The notes under the pieces: model-generated | Told to the model about the DNA's origin: nothing | The model's input: the letters and a program-made list of their open reading frames with translations, nothing else | Database searches by the model: none | Position numbers and translations under genes: made by a program | Assembly: GCA_910584575.1 (NCBI GenBank) | Contig: CAJUBG010000002.1 | Span: forward strand, 1-64,000 | Direction: 5' to 3' | Length of the DNA stretch: 64,000 nt | From: an uncultured Dorea sp. | GTDB taxonomy: Bacteria > Bacillota > Clostridia > Lachnospirales > Lachnospiraceae | Shown here: in pieces, positions 42,532 through 51,608 of the stretch | Numbering within the stretch: the first letter of the stretch is position 1 | Layout: each line of letters begins with the position of its first letter

Positions 42532-42594
42532 TGATTCTTAATTTTTTGTAGAGAAAATATAGGGATTTACGCTTTAAGATATACCTAAGATAAC
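42526..42594 (+). promoter_or_regulatory. Regulator box and promoter of the ABC transporter operon
   Basis: CCTTAG (42526-42531) and TTCTTAA (from 42535) repeat the arrangement at 33129-33145, with CTTA cores 10 bp apart. Downstream, TTTACG (42566-42571) and GATAAC (42589-42594) form a weak promoter with a 17-bp spacer; TTTAAG and CCTAAG lie 11 bp apart within it. Confidence 0.5.
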
Positions 42595-42622
42595 AAAGAG
42601 CAAGTTTGAAAGGAAGATGCGT

Positions 42623-43507
42623 ATGTCCACTACAATTAAAATCAGGAATCTGAATCAATATTATGGAAAAAAACAGGCGCTAAAAGACATCAACCTCAGG
42701 ATAGAAACAGGCATGTTTGGGCTTCTGGGGAGAAACGGCGCCGGAAAGACCACGCTGATGAAGGTAATCGCAACCCTTCTGCCTGTATCAGAAGGAGAGG
42801 TGTCTGTGTGCAAAAGAAGCACTCAGCATCCCCAGGAGGTCAGGAAGATTGTAGGGTATCTCCCACAGGATTTTTCCATGTACCCCAACATGACCATATA
42901 TGAGGCTATGGATTATCTGGGAGTGCTGTCGGGACTTAGTAAGGCAGAAAGAAAGCAAAGGATTCCCGCACTTTTGGAACGGGTGAATTTACAGAATGAC
43001 CGAAGGAAGAAGGTGAAGGCACTATCCGGCGGAATGAAACGGCGGCTCGGCATTGCGCAGGCAATTCTCCATAATCCGAAGGTGCTGATTGTGGATGAAC
43101 CCACGGCAGGCTTAGACCCTGAGGAACGGGTACGTTTCCGTAACCTTTTGTGTGAAATTGCAGAAGACCGGATTGTCATTCTGTCCACCCATATCGTAGG
43201 CGATATTGAGGCCACCTGTGAGGATATCGCGGTACTGGATGAGGGAAGCGTCATTTACCAGGGGACGGTGACAGAGCTGCTTCAAATGACAGAGGGAAAG
43301 GTATTCTCTGCGGAAATCAGCAAGAGAGAGCTTGAGCTTCTGAAAAAGGATTATATCGTGACCAGTATGCTCACCCTTGGAAATAATGTGATGGCGCGTT
43401 TCCTTGCGGACGAGAAGCCCTTTGCATCGGCAAAGCTCTGTGATGCCGGAGTGGAGGATGCATACATGTATCTGATGCATATGGAGAGGGGTGGCCGTGG
43501 ATGTTAG
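42623..43507 (+). CDS. ABC transporter ATP-binding protein
   Basis: The 294-residue ATPase has Walker A (GRNGAGKTT), Q-loop (YLPQDFSMYP), signature (LSGGMKRRLGIAQA), Walker B (VLIVDEPTAGLDP) and H-loop (LSTHIV). It powers a transporter whose two membrane proteins are encoded next. The regulator and kinase genes upstream suggest a role in defence against a peptide antibiotic or in envelope stress, as for other TCS-linked ABC-2 systems. ATG 42623 is eight bases after AGGA; ATG 42617 is too close. It overlaps the next gene by seven bases. Confidence 0.94.
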   Translation: MSTTIKIRNLNQYYGKKQALKDINLRIETGMFGLLGRNGAGKTTLMKVIATLLPVSEGEVSVCKRSTQHPQEVRKIVGYLPQDFSMYPNMTIYEAMDYLGVLSGLSKAERKQRIPALLERVNLQNDRRKKVKALSGGMKRRLGIAQAILHNPKVLIVDEPTAGLDPEERVRFRNLLCEIAEDRIVILSTHIVGDIEATCEDIAVLDEGSVIYQGTVTELLQMTEGKVFSAEISKRELELLKKDYIVTSMLTLGNNVMARFLADEKPFASAKLCDAGVEDAYMYLMHMERGGRGC

Positions 43508-44796
43508 GACAGTTATTTGTAAAAGAGTGCAAGCAGACGGTAAGGAGTCTGATATATTGGGCCATTGTTCTGGTTCTGATTTTCGATTTTTCATCGCAGC
43601 TTGGCGACATGTCGATTAAAACGAAACCAGAGCCAGGGCAGGAGGAGTATGGTACGAAGCCTAGCGACGATCCGGATTTGATTATGAAAAGTACGTTGGG
43701 GAATCTGATGGAAGAATATGTTCGGGAGAGCTATACTACTTATCCTATTGGCTTTTATAAGAGTGTGACATTGAATCAAGAGGATGACCAGAGAATTGGC
43801 GAAATTCTGAAAGAAACCACGGGAATCGCTGACAGGGAAGCGGCAGAAAAGGTGATGGAGGAATGGTATGCCGCCCAGGAGTCTGAAAATATGGACAAAG
43901 GAGATTCTGAGGGTTCGGATGGGTCGGGTATGGCTCCGGTTTACCTGAAGCCGCTTGAGGCAGAACCGGCAGAAGGGCTGACTTACGAGCGATTTGGCGA
44001 GCTTATGGATGAGGCAGACGATATCTTAGGCGGAGGGTCTGATTATAGTAAAGAGTCTCGGAATAAGAGCGCCCGGATACCTATGACCTATGAGGAGGCC
44101 CTTGAGGAATATGACCATCTAATCGAAGATGACCGGCTGACCGGAGGGTACGCGAGACTATTTTCTGACTATATGGTAATCTTTCTGGGGATACTGCCTG
44201 TTTTCCTGGCGGTGACGCGGGGATTGCGGGACAGACGGGCGATGATGCAGGAATTAATCTATACGCGGAAATGTTCGTCATTTACCATTATGGCAAGCCG
44301 CTATCTGTCCATGGTGGCGATGCTGACCCTTCCTGTGCTTGTACTGTCGTTGATTCCGTTGTCTAAATGCCTGGGATATGCAAAGAGTGCAGGAATTGCC
44401 GTGGATATGCTGGCGTTTGTCAAATACGTGCTCGGCTGGCAGGTACCTACGATTATGGCGGTAACGGCTGTGGGAATGTTCTTTACGGAGTTGACGGATA
44501 CAGCAGCAGCGGTTCTGGTACAGGGCGCATGGTGGTTTATGGCTGTATTTGGCGGTATCGGTGATCTGGGAGGAGGCAGCTATGGCTGGAATCTGGTGCC
44601 CAGGCATAATTCGGCGCTGAATTGGCAGGGATACCATGACGGGTTTGAAAAGCTTCTGTCAAATCGAATTTTATATACCGTTATAGCGTTGGTTTTGGTG
44701 GCTTTGACGGCATTGGTTTATACGCAGAAAAGGAAAGGAAGGTTACAGCTTCGTGGAAAGATATTTGCAAATCGAAAAAATAAATCTGAAGTATAA
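43501..44796 (+). CDS. ABC-2 type transporter permease, large subunit
   Basis: The 431-residue protein has one N-terminal membrane segment (residues 16-34), an extracellular region of about 180 residues with a low-complexity DSEGSDGSG stretch, and five or six C-terminal segments. This is the layout of ABC-2 family permeases with a large loop between the first two segments. It is cotranslated with the ATPase gene, and a smaller permease gene overlaps its 3' end. Substrate unknown. Confidence 0.82.
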   Translation: MLGQLFVKECKQTVRSLIYWAIVLVLIFDFSSQLGDMSIKTKPEPGQEEYGTKPSDDPDLIMKSTLGNLMEEYVRESYTTYPIGFYKSVTLNQEDDQRIGEILKETTGIADREAAEKVMEEWYAAQESENMDKGDSEGSDGSGMAPVYLKPLEAEPAEGLTYERFGELMDEADDILGGGSDYSKESRNKSARIPMTYEEALEEYDHLIEDDRLTGGYARLFSDYMVIFLGILPVFLAVTRGLRDRRAMMQELIYTRKCSSFTIMASRYLSMVAMLTLPVLVLSLIPLSKCLGYAKSAGIAVDMLAFVKYVLGWQVPTIMAVTAVGMFFTELTDTAAAVLVQGAWWFMAVFGGIGDLGGGSYGWNLVPRHNSALNWQGYHDGFEKLLSNRILYTVIALVLVALTALVYTQKRKGRLQLRGKIFANRKNKSEV

Positions 44797-45376
44797 TATA
44801 CCGCTGCACATCTTAATCAGTGTCTTGATGCTTCTGGCTTCGCCGCTTCTTTTAGGGGTGGCGAACCTTGGGGCGCAGGATACGGCGAAGGTGTTGGAAA
44901 TGTATGCGGCGCTGATTGGGATTGTGCTGCTGCCTCCGGTTTTTCTGCCTGAACAGGATCATGATATTCGGGACCTGGTGTATACGAAGTATGTGAACGG
45001 GGCTTTGGTTTACCTGGTGCGGATATTGGGGAATGTGCTGCTTCTGGCGTTATTGCTTGGGGTGTATGTGGGGATGCTTAAGTACCAGGGGTGTGAGTTT
45101 CCGGTGATAAAGTATTTCTTCGGGACGTTAGCGGAAATGCTGTTCATGGGTGGTCTGGGGCTTTGCTTTTACGGGCTTTGTGATAATCTGGTGATTGGGT
45201 ATATGGCGCCGATCGTGTATTATATTGCGGCTATGGGAAGCGGGCAGAAGCTGCTTAAGATGTTTTATCCCTTTTCCATGATGCTTGGGAGTTATAAGGA
45301 GAAGGGAGTGCTGGCTTGGGGGGCTGTGGCGCTGATTGGCGCGGGGGTATGGCTTCGGTGCAGGAGGAAAGGGTAG
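44753..45376 (+). CDS. ABC-2 type transporter permease, small subunit
   Basis: The 207-residue protein has six hydrophobic segments and a basic end. It starts with GTG inside the previous gene (44-base overlap) and is the last gene of the regulator-kinase-transporter operon. It contains no ATPase or extracellular domain and most likely pairs with the larger permease as a heterodimer. The region after it carries the promoter of the HEXXH gene. Confidence 0.75.
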   Translation: MERYLQIEKINLKYNIPLHILISVLMLLASPLLLGVANLGAQDTAKVLEMYAALIGIVLLPPVFLPEQDHDIRDLVYTKYVNGALVYLVRILGNVLLLALLLGVYVGMLKYQGCEFPVIKYFFGTLAEMLFMGGLGLCFYGLCDNLVIGYMAPIVYYIAAMGSGQKLLKMFYPFSMMLGSYKEKGVLAWGAVALIGAGVWLRCRRKG

Positions 45377-45420
45377 GAGTGGTAATTTAAGAAAAAAAGG
45401 TAGAAAAATGTCGTATTTTA

Positions 45421-45475
45421 TGCTAAACTGATATTGGTTGATCAAGGTAAGGATAAAAGAGAGGGGACTCTCTTT
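45421..45475 (+). promoter_or_regulatory. Extended -10 and leader hairpin before the HEXXH gene
   Basis: TGC-TAAACT (45421-45429) looks like an extended -10 box. AAAGAGAG (45456-45463) and CTCTCTTT (45468-45475) are a perfect inverted repeat in the resulting leader, 78 bases before the start codon. Confidence 0.4.
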
Positions 45476-45553
45476 GATTCTTGCCGCTTTTTTATATTGA
45501 TGGAAAAAATATCGACAAAAAGAATAAAAGGTTTGGCGGGAGAGAGGATAACA

Positions 45554-48500
45554 ATGAATTCGGAGGTTAGATTAATACGGCTTTGCAGGAGAACGAACGA
45601 TGGAGGGGTACAAGATATCAGTGAGTCGCAGCAATATTTATCGACAGACTATTTTGATGTACTTCACAGTGTCAAAAAGGAACTGTGGGATGACTTTGAT
45701 TCTATCATGGGAATTGGCGACAATGGACAGCAGAATATAAATGAAATAGCAATACAGAGTTATACATTGTATTGCGATGGACAGACAATTGACAAATACG
45801 GAAATCGAAAATCTTACGGAGATCCGTTTGATGATGCAGCAGGGATAGATAAGCCATTTTTAAGTATGATACAGGTACATATTTCTCCGGAGATTGTAGC
45901 CAGACTTAAGTCGGAACATTCTGAATCTGCTTATGGATTTTATACAGACATAGAGAATGATATTCATGAAATTTTAAATGATTTTATGGAAAAATATTCG
46001 GATTCGATTTGTTATAAAGTCTACAGGCTTTTATCAACAGGAGATTTTGATATAGTCATTAGAAGCCGGCTGCCAGAGGCATCCTATGAAATTTCGACAG
46101 CGTTGCGAAAACGCTATGTTTGTACATGTAATAATGAGGATGCAGTTCAGGAAAAGATTGTATTATATAAAACATATACATTATTAACTATGGCGCACAA
46201 TGTCATCAATACAGGTGAAGATGAAGAAGATTTTAGTTTTTCAGAAGGGAATCAGTTTGTAATTCGATGTTGTTATTCTAATAAATATTGGAGTGAGAAG
46301 CAAAAAGTTGATGATTTTTGGAAGAACAAAAAAGGATATTCTGATATAAAGATTTATAGTCTGAATGGAAGATATGATTTTACAGTTTATTTAAAAGAGA
46401 AGGAGTTTAGAGAAGTTTTTCCGTATATTATTCAATATAAGAGCATTAATTTGAATGCCGACATTCATAAGCTTGAATGCAAAGATATTGATTACAAAGA
46501 CGCTGATAAGGTGAAATATTTAATATATTTAATGAAGTATGGGTATCTTTCTTATGTTAATGAGAGATATCTTTTGGAACACAGAAAAATACATGTTAAT
46601 GAGAATGACAAAAGTAAATTGCCTATGGTAGAAAAGCAAGATTTTGTAGCAGATTGCAATATTCAAGATTATCAATATATGGAGGAATTATATGACAATG
46701 CTTTTGGGAGGATATATGCACTTTGTACAAACCGAAAAAAACTGATTCACTATATGGAATTACTCCATAAGATTATCCATTTATGCCAGACAATTAACCA
46801 ATTATCAGATACTCGGATTAGCGTATCGGTACTTTTGGAATTGACGAAAATTGTGTTAAATTCTGTGATTTGTTATATAGAATATATGGATTATGAGGAA
46901 GATTCTGAATCGGATATATTAGGCTTAGTAGAAGAATATCTGAGGGAATCAGTAGGGGCTTTAGATGCGTATTCCCGATATATCAGGAATAATAATCTGC
47001 AGTCTTTACAGACTCCCAATTATAATATTGAGTCTAATACAAGTATGGAAAAAGTATTAATTGCGCTTAGTGAATATGCATATATATTTATTAGAAATTA
47101 TATGAATTGTAAGATTACTGTACAAGAACATCTTGGACTGACGGAAAAAGAGTATATTCCAATCGTGGTTCCTAATCTGGGAAAAGATAAGGTTACTGTA
47201 GAGGTAATGTTTCCTGAGTGGAATATATACGGATATCAGAAGGACTTGAAGCAGGCCAGAAAGTATTTAATGATTATTACTTGCCCTACGGTGAAGGAGA
47301 TGGGAAATGTACCGGTTATTATGACTTCGCTTTTGCATGAAATTGCTCATCAGTTTCGCTATGAGAAACGTGAAGTCAGAAATAGGACGATATTAAGATA
47401 TACATTGCAAGATTTTTTTGAAATTATTTCAGATGGTATTATCAATAAATTTGAAGAAATAAAAAGTAATACCGAAGTAAGAATAGATTTGACAGTCCTT
47501 TTACGCGATGCATTACTGGAAGAATTTTTGGGAGAGTGGTTGAGTGAGGTACGTAAACTAGATAAAGGATCAGAAGGGATTGATTTTATAAATTCCAATT
47601 GGGATGTGCCTTTGGTTTATTATGAGGAATGTATTTGGAACAGTATGGAAATGTTCCTTGAAAGATGGGATGATTCGGTAGATATCCCTGTACATGTGAA
47701 TCAGTTTGTAAGACGGATTCTTCAATACGTTCAAGTTGATGGACAAGTAATTAAAGAGCAGTTGAAAAAGATTGAAAAGAGCCTGGAAGGTCTTTCGGGA
47801 GATGAAATTTCTGTAGAAGAATGGCAATTATGTAATGAACAACTTAAGGATGGTATTATTTGGCTTTATATAGAAGGCGTTGCAGAACTTTTGCCAAAAG
47901 ATATGTACTTGGAGTGGCTGGAAGATTGGCGTAAGATATTAGAAGAAAAGCAATATGGAATTTGGGATATATTAACAGATGATATTTATCCTGATGAGAG
48001 TCAGGATGAAAATAAAGATGCAGTAATAGATATGCAGAAAGCTGCGATAGAGATCTGGCAATTCCTTACAAAACAGGAGGGAGGGCAATATAGACAGATT
48101 GCATATAATAAGATACAAGAAAAATATGCAAAATCAGTATACAAGAATATATGTGAAAAATGGAAAAACAATTGTAAGGAAGGAATGGAGGAACTTTCGG
48201 AGAACATATTCAAAAAACAGTTTTTGAATGAAGTTGGCAGACATTTTGGTATAGATTATATTACACACGGTAATGAAAAAATCTTTATTAAAATTTTAAA
48301 TGAAAATATAAATAACAGAAAGCCTGAGGCATTAGACAAAATACGAACGGATATAGAGTTATACAGGGAAGAAACTGCGGATATGTTTATGTGTAGTATG
48401 ATGTCATTAACTGCGGTTGGTTATATCAACCTAATTGCAAGTGAGGTCAATATTGAAGGACAAATATCCGCAGCGGATTTACAAAGATGCATACGTGTGA

Positions 48501-49138
48501 TTGCGGTTTTATGGTGTGAGATAGATGTTGGCAAGTTTGATGAGTTTTTTGAATCTTATCAATTACTATGTACAGACATTTTTTGTAAGATACGGGATTA
48601 TATGAATAGATTATTGGAATATTATAATATGGAATGTTGGACTTGTCCGATTATGAAATGGTCAAGAGACCGATCAGGAGTTTTAACCAATCAGTTTTCC
48701 ACCCAAGTAAATGAATGTTTGCACTATGCTCAAGATAAATTTAAGGAAAAAGATAATGAATGTATAAAAAATTTGAATCATGCCGTCACAATGTTGAATA
48801 TAATCTATAATATGGTTATAATCGGGGAGTCTGTTTTAGTTAAATTATATGGAGACGCAGAAAAAGCCGATAGCAATGAAAATATTTTAAAAGATGACTA
48901 TATACGGGGCAGAGAATTTTTGAAAAGGTTTCAGGAAGGCGAGAAAGAGAAGAAAATAGAGTTTTTGGAAGAAAAACTTAAACAGATTGCAAGTATAATA
49001 AATGAACCTTGGAAGAAGTTTGAGAATGGCTACAAGGCAGAAGTAAATAAGGAAATTATTGAATTTCTGCTTAGTATGTATTATGAAAATAAACGGCGGA
49101 ATGCATGGGAAAGAAAGGAATATAAAGGTGGAAAGTAA
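45554..49138 (+). CDS. Large (1194-aa) protein with HEXXH zincin-like motif
   Basis: I recognise no family over the full length. The protein is soluble, acidic, mostly helical and low in GC. A zinc-protease type motif LLHEIAHQF (HEXXH at residues 595-599) is preceded by a hydrophobic strand (VPVIMTS), as in real metallopeptidases. A segment EETADMF (residues 939-945) resembles the third-ligand helix of gluzincins, but its distance of about 340 residues from HEXXH is unusual. The start at 45554 follows GAGAGAGG; earlier in-frame ATGs lack a site. It overlaps the next gene, an FRG-domain protein, by about 11 bases, so both likely act together. Defence or toxin function is inference. Confidence 0.75.
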   Translation: MNSEVRLIRLCRRTNDGGVQDISESQQYLSTDYFDVLHSVKKELWDDFDSIMGIGDNGQQNINEIAIQSYTLYCDGQTIDKYGNRKSYGDPFDDAAGIDKPFLSMIQVHISPEIVARLKSEHSESAYGFYTDIENDIHEILNDFMEKYSDSICYKVYRLLSTGDFDIVIRSRLPEASYEISTALRKRYVCTCNNEDAVQEKIVLYKTYTLLTMAHNVINTGEDEEDFSFSEGNQFVIRCCYSNKYWSEKQKVDDFWKNKKGYSDIKIYSLNGRYDFTVYLKEKEFREVFPYIIQYKSINLNADIHKLECKDIDYKDADKVKYLIYLMKYGYLSYVNERYLLEHRKIHVNENDKSKLPMVEKQDFVADCNIQDYQYMEELYDNAFGRIYALCTNRKKLIHYMELLHKIIHLCQTINQLSDTRISVSVLLELTKIVLNSVICYIEYMDYEEDSESDILGLVEEYLRESVGALDAYSRYIRNNNLQSLQTPNYNIESNTSMEKVLIALSEYAYIFIRNYMNCKITVQEHLGLTEKEYIPIVVPNLGKDKVTVEVMFPEWNIYGYQKDLKQARKYLMIITCPTVKEMGNVPVIMTSLLHEIAHQFRYEKREVRNRTILRYTLQDFFEIISDGIINKFEEIKSNTEVRIDLTVLLRDALLEEFLGEWLSEVRKLDKGSEGIDFINSNWDVPLVYYEECIWNSMEMFLERWDDSVDIPVHVNQFVRRILQYVQVDGQVIKEQLKKIEKSLEGLSGDEISVEEWQLCNEQLKDGIIWLYIEGVAELLPKDMYLEWLEDWRKILEEKQYGIWDILTDDIYPDESQDENKDAVIDMQKAAIEIWQFLTKQEGGQYRQIAYNKIQEKYAKSVYKNICEKWKNNCKEGMEELSENIFKKQFLNEVGRHFGIDYITHGNEKIFIKILNENINNRKPEALDKIRTDIELYREETADMFMCSMMSLTAVGYINLIASEVNIEGQISAADLQRCIRVIAVLWCEIDVGKFDEFFESYQLLCTDIFCKIRDYMNRLLEYYNMECWTCPIMKWSRDRSGVLTNQFSTQVNECLHYAQDKFKEKDNECIKNLNHAVTMLNIIYNMVIIGESVLVKLYGDAEKADSNENILKDDYIRGREFLKRFQEGEKEKKIEFLEEKLKQIASIINEPWKKFENGYKAEVNKEIIEFLLSMYYENKRRNAWERKEYKGGK

Positions 49139-50198
49139 AGTAATAGACAGTCTTGGCAAATATATGGATATAGTTTCTGGAATAGCTCTGAACGAAACTG
49201 GAGAAAATATAGACAGTCCCAATGTACTTTGGTTTCGCGGGCAGTCCCATGTAAACCATTCTTTGCTTCCAACTATGTATAGAAGTGGTCTTGAAGTCAA
49301 GAGGGTGAAGAATTGCGACTACTCCTTGATGCATTATGCAGAGGATGCCAGGACACAGCACTATAATGCAAAGAATTTTCATTTTTTTGCAAAAGAGCCT
49401 TCATCAAGAATAGAGTGGTTGGAAGTTATGCAGCATCATGGTGTTAAGACAAGGGCTTTGGATTGGTCGGAATCTGCAATACATTCCCTGATGTTTGCTT
49501 TGGAGCCGTTTTTTGACAATTTAAAGTATAAAGATGATACGCGGGTGAATACGGTTCCGTGCGTGTGGGTTCTGGAACCAGGGAAATTGAACAAAAAGAT
49601 ATTTGACTGTATAAAGGATGATAATAATTTGCGCTCAAAGATATTTGAAGAGTTCAAAGATACTGCCAATGTAAAAGAGATAGAAAAAGTAGCTAAAGAA
49701 TATGGAAATTTTGAGAGATATTGTGAGACAAGAGGAACAAGACACCTTGACTATATTGTGAATCTAAGTAGTATTAATGATGAGATTTTAAGGGACGGCA
49801 CAAGAATCGGGAAATTGTTGGAGAAGGGAAACGTCATTAATCCCTATTACTATATGCTTGCAAGGATCTATTCTGATGGAATGATCATGAAAGAAACCAG
49901 GCTGCCTCCGTTAGCCGTGGTACATCCATATCATTCAGAAAGGATAAAAGCGCAGAAAGGTGTTTTCACGATTTTTCCATTTTACGAAAGGGAAGATGAT
50001 GAGCGCTTTAAGTATTTGGGGGTTAATTTGGACGCAATGGAATATAATCCCGATGCAAGAGAGTGCCTTCACAAGATTATTGTGAGCAATCCCCAAAAAG
50101 TTGCAGGCGAATTAATGGCTAATGGAATAAATGTCAGCTGGCTATATCCGGAACTGCCCATAGTGGCGAATGAAATAGAATCTCATCGCATATTCTAG
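49128..50198 (+). CDS. FRG domain-containing protein
   Basis: The protein has about 356 residues. The FRG domain is clear: WFRGQ near residue 34, a helix with LPTMYR, then MQHHGVKTRALDW near 104-116 and a final FTIFP segment. FRG proteins are widespread in accessory and anti-phage loci but their activity is not established. GTG 49128 has GAAAGGAA seven bases before it; ATG 49101 is possible. The gene is translationally coupled to the large HEXXH gene upstream and is followed by a separate small gene, so the two form a cassette of their own. Confidence 0.85.
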   Translation: MESKVIDSLGKYMDIVSGIALNETGENIDSPNVLWFRGQSHVNHSLLPTMYRSGLEVKRVKNCDYSLMHYAEDARTQHYNAKNFHFFAKEPSSRIEWLEVMQHHGVKTRALDWSESAIHSLMFALEPFFDNLKYKDDTRVNTVPCVWVLEPGKLNKKIFDCIKDDNNLRSKIFEEFKDTANVKEIEKVAKEYGNFERYCETRGTRHLDYIVNLSSINDEILRDGTRIGKLLEKGNVINPYYYMLARIYSDGMIMKETRLPPLAVVHPYHSERIKAQKGVFTIFPFYEREDDERFKYLGVNLDAMEYNPDARECLHKIIVSNPQKVAGELMANGINVSWLYPELPIVANEIESHRIF

Positions 50199-50211
50199 TA
50201 TGAGAAATAAC

Positions 50212-50239
50212 TTGCATTTTATGAGAAAAATGCTATAAT
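50212..50239 (+). promoter_or_regulatory. Promoter of the 57-residue protein gene
   Basis: TTGCAT (50212-50217) and TATAAT (50234-50239) with a 16-bp spacer and TGC before the -10. GCATTTT and AAAATGC within the spacer are inverted repeats. Confidence 0.6.
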
Positions 50240-50286
50240 GGAAACAAAAACTAACATTACGAAGGTTGCTTAAAGGAGGAAGAAGT

Positions 50287-50460
50287 GTGATCTGTAAAAA
50301 GAGAGTTATCGATGCATTTGACAAAGGAAGTAAAAAGAAATTAATGAAATTACCGACAGAAACTGTCGAATACTACTCAAGAAAAGCTGGTTTCGGCTAT
50401 GGCTTAGGGGAACTTGAAGCTAAAAGAGAGGTTTTCTCTGTCAAGAGGAAAGTCAATTGA
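50287..50460 (+). CDS. Small basic hypothetical protein (57 aa)
   Basis: The product is short and strongly basic at both ends (ICKKRV, KGSKKK; SVKRKVN), with a central SRKAGFGYGLGELEAK segment. I recognise no family. It begins with GTG, eight bases after AGGAGG (50274-50279), and has its own promoter and a 20-bp terminator hairpin, so it is a complete transcription unit between the FRG gene and the surface cluster. Candidate roles include a small regulator or nucleic-acid-binding protein; this is not supported beyond charge. Confidence 0.6.
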   Translation: MICKKRVIDAFDKGSKKKLMKLPTETVEYYSRKAGFGYGLGELEAKREVFSVKRKVN

Positions 50461-50477
50461 TGTATCGATGCTTCCTT

Positions 50478-50545
50478 ATACAAGAGCAACAAATTATGGG
50501 ATTAATCTCAATTAATTCTATAATTTGTTGCTCTTGTATTTTTTT
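50478..50545 (+). terminator. Terminator with a perfect 20-bp stem
   Basis: The arms 50478-50497 and 50520-50539 are exact inverted complements (core AAGAGCAACAAATT), with an inner ATTAAT/ATTAAT pair in the 22-nt loop and a T run after. Confidence 0.85.
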
Positions 50546-50567
50546 GGAAAAGAGTGCGCTCTAATGT

Positions 50568-50596
50568 TAGACAAACCTCCCTGGGTATAGTATAAT
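50568..50596 (+). promoter_or_regulatory. Promoter of the nucleotidyltransferase-gtrA pair
   Basis: TAGACA (50568-50573) and TATAAT (50591-50596) with a 17-bp spacer ending in TATAG. The same elements occur at 52083-52111. Confidence 0.7.
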
Positions 50597-50690
50597 TAAA
50601 AAATATGCTAATATATGTCATGAACCCCTTGCGGGTTATGGCGGCTCATCTTAAAATTTAAGAAAAATATGGATAAAATGGAGAATGGAT

Positions 50691-51608
50691 ATGAAGAAAG
50701 TTACATTAGTTATCATGGCGGCAGGAATTGGCAGCAGGTTTGGCCAGGGAATCAAGCAGTTGGCGCCTGTGGGGCCTGGCGGTGAGATTATCATGGATTA
50801 CTCAATCTATGACGCGATGGAGGCAGGCTTCAACAAGGTAGTTTTCGTAATCAGGAAGAATCTTGAGAAGGATTTCAAAGAGATTATCGGGAACCGGATT
50901 GAGAAGGTTGTGGAGGTGGGATACGCTTACCAGGAGTTGGAGGATATTCCGGAGGAATTTAAGGATAAATTAGAAGGAAGGACCAAGCCCTGGGGGACAG
51001 GGCAGGCGATTCTATGCTGTAAGGATGTAGTCCACGAGCCGTTCCTGGTGATTAATGCAGACGATTATTACGGGAAGGAAGCGTACAAAGAAGCCTATGC
51101 CGAGCTGGTGAAGCCCCATGAGAGCACAGATATCAGTATGGTAGGCTTCCGTCTTGGGAATACCTTGAGCCAGAACGGAACTGTGACCAGGGGTGTATGC
51201 AAGGTAGATGATAGTCAGATGCTGCGGGAAATCGAAGAAACTTATGAGATTGGTGGCAAGGATGGATATGCTGTGGCGGTAAAGAACGGCAGGGAGATTC
51301 GGTTAGAGCTGGATTCACCGGTTTCTATGAATATGTGGGGATTGCAGCCAGAGTTTTTTGATATTTTGGAAAACGGATTCGCAGATTTTTTAAGGAATGT
51401 GAACAAGGAGGACGCCAAGGCGGAGTATCTGCTGCCTGGTATCATCGGACAGCTTCTGAAGGAAGGAAAAGCAAAGGTTAAGGTTTTACGGTCACATGAC
51501 CAGTGGTTTGGAGTTACCTACCAGGAGGACAAGGCGGCGGTTGTAGAGGCGATTCAGGCTTTAATAGAGAAGGGAATCTATCCGGAGAGGCTGTTTGAGA
51601 AAAAATGA
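50691..51608 (+). CDS. Sugar-phosphate nucleotidyltransferase family protein
   Basis: The 305-residue protein has an N-terminal NTP-transferase signature (VIMAAGIGSRFG) with a lysine-containing KQLAPVG loop, and NADDYYG for metal binding. It resembles GalU- and RmlA-like enzymes that make nucleotide sugars, but the insert GPGGEIIMDYS is of a distinct subgroup and the substrate is not clear. ATG 50691 is seven bases after GGAG. It is translationally coupled to a GtrA gene (ATGA overlap), which suggests that its product feeds a lipid-linked sugar pathway at the membrane. Confidence 0.82.
   Translation: MKKVTLVIMAAGIGSRFGQGIKQLAPVGPGGEIIMDYSIYDAMEAGFNKVVFVIRKNLEKDFKEIIGNRIEKVVEVGYAYQELEDIPEEFKDKLEGRTKPWGTGQAILCCKDVVHEPFLVINADDYYGKEAYKEAYAELVKPHESTDISMVGFRLGNTLSQNGTVTRGVCKVDDSQMLREIEETYEIGGKDGYAVAVKNGREIRLELDSPVSMNMWGLQPEFFDILENGFADFLRNVNKEDAKAEYLLPGIIGQLLKEGKAKVKVLRSHDQWFGVTYQEDKAAVVEAIQALIEKGIYPERLFEKK

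Noticed and set aside
28930..50200. Integrated phage or conjugative element
   Set aside because: The segment is rich in accessory modules but no integrase, recombinase, relaxase, phage structural gene or att-like tRNA repeat was found.
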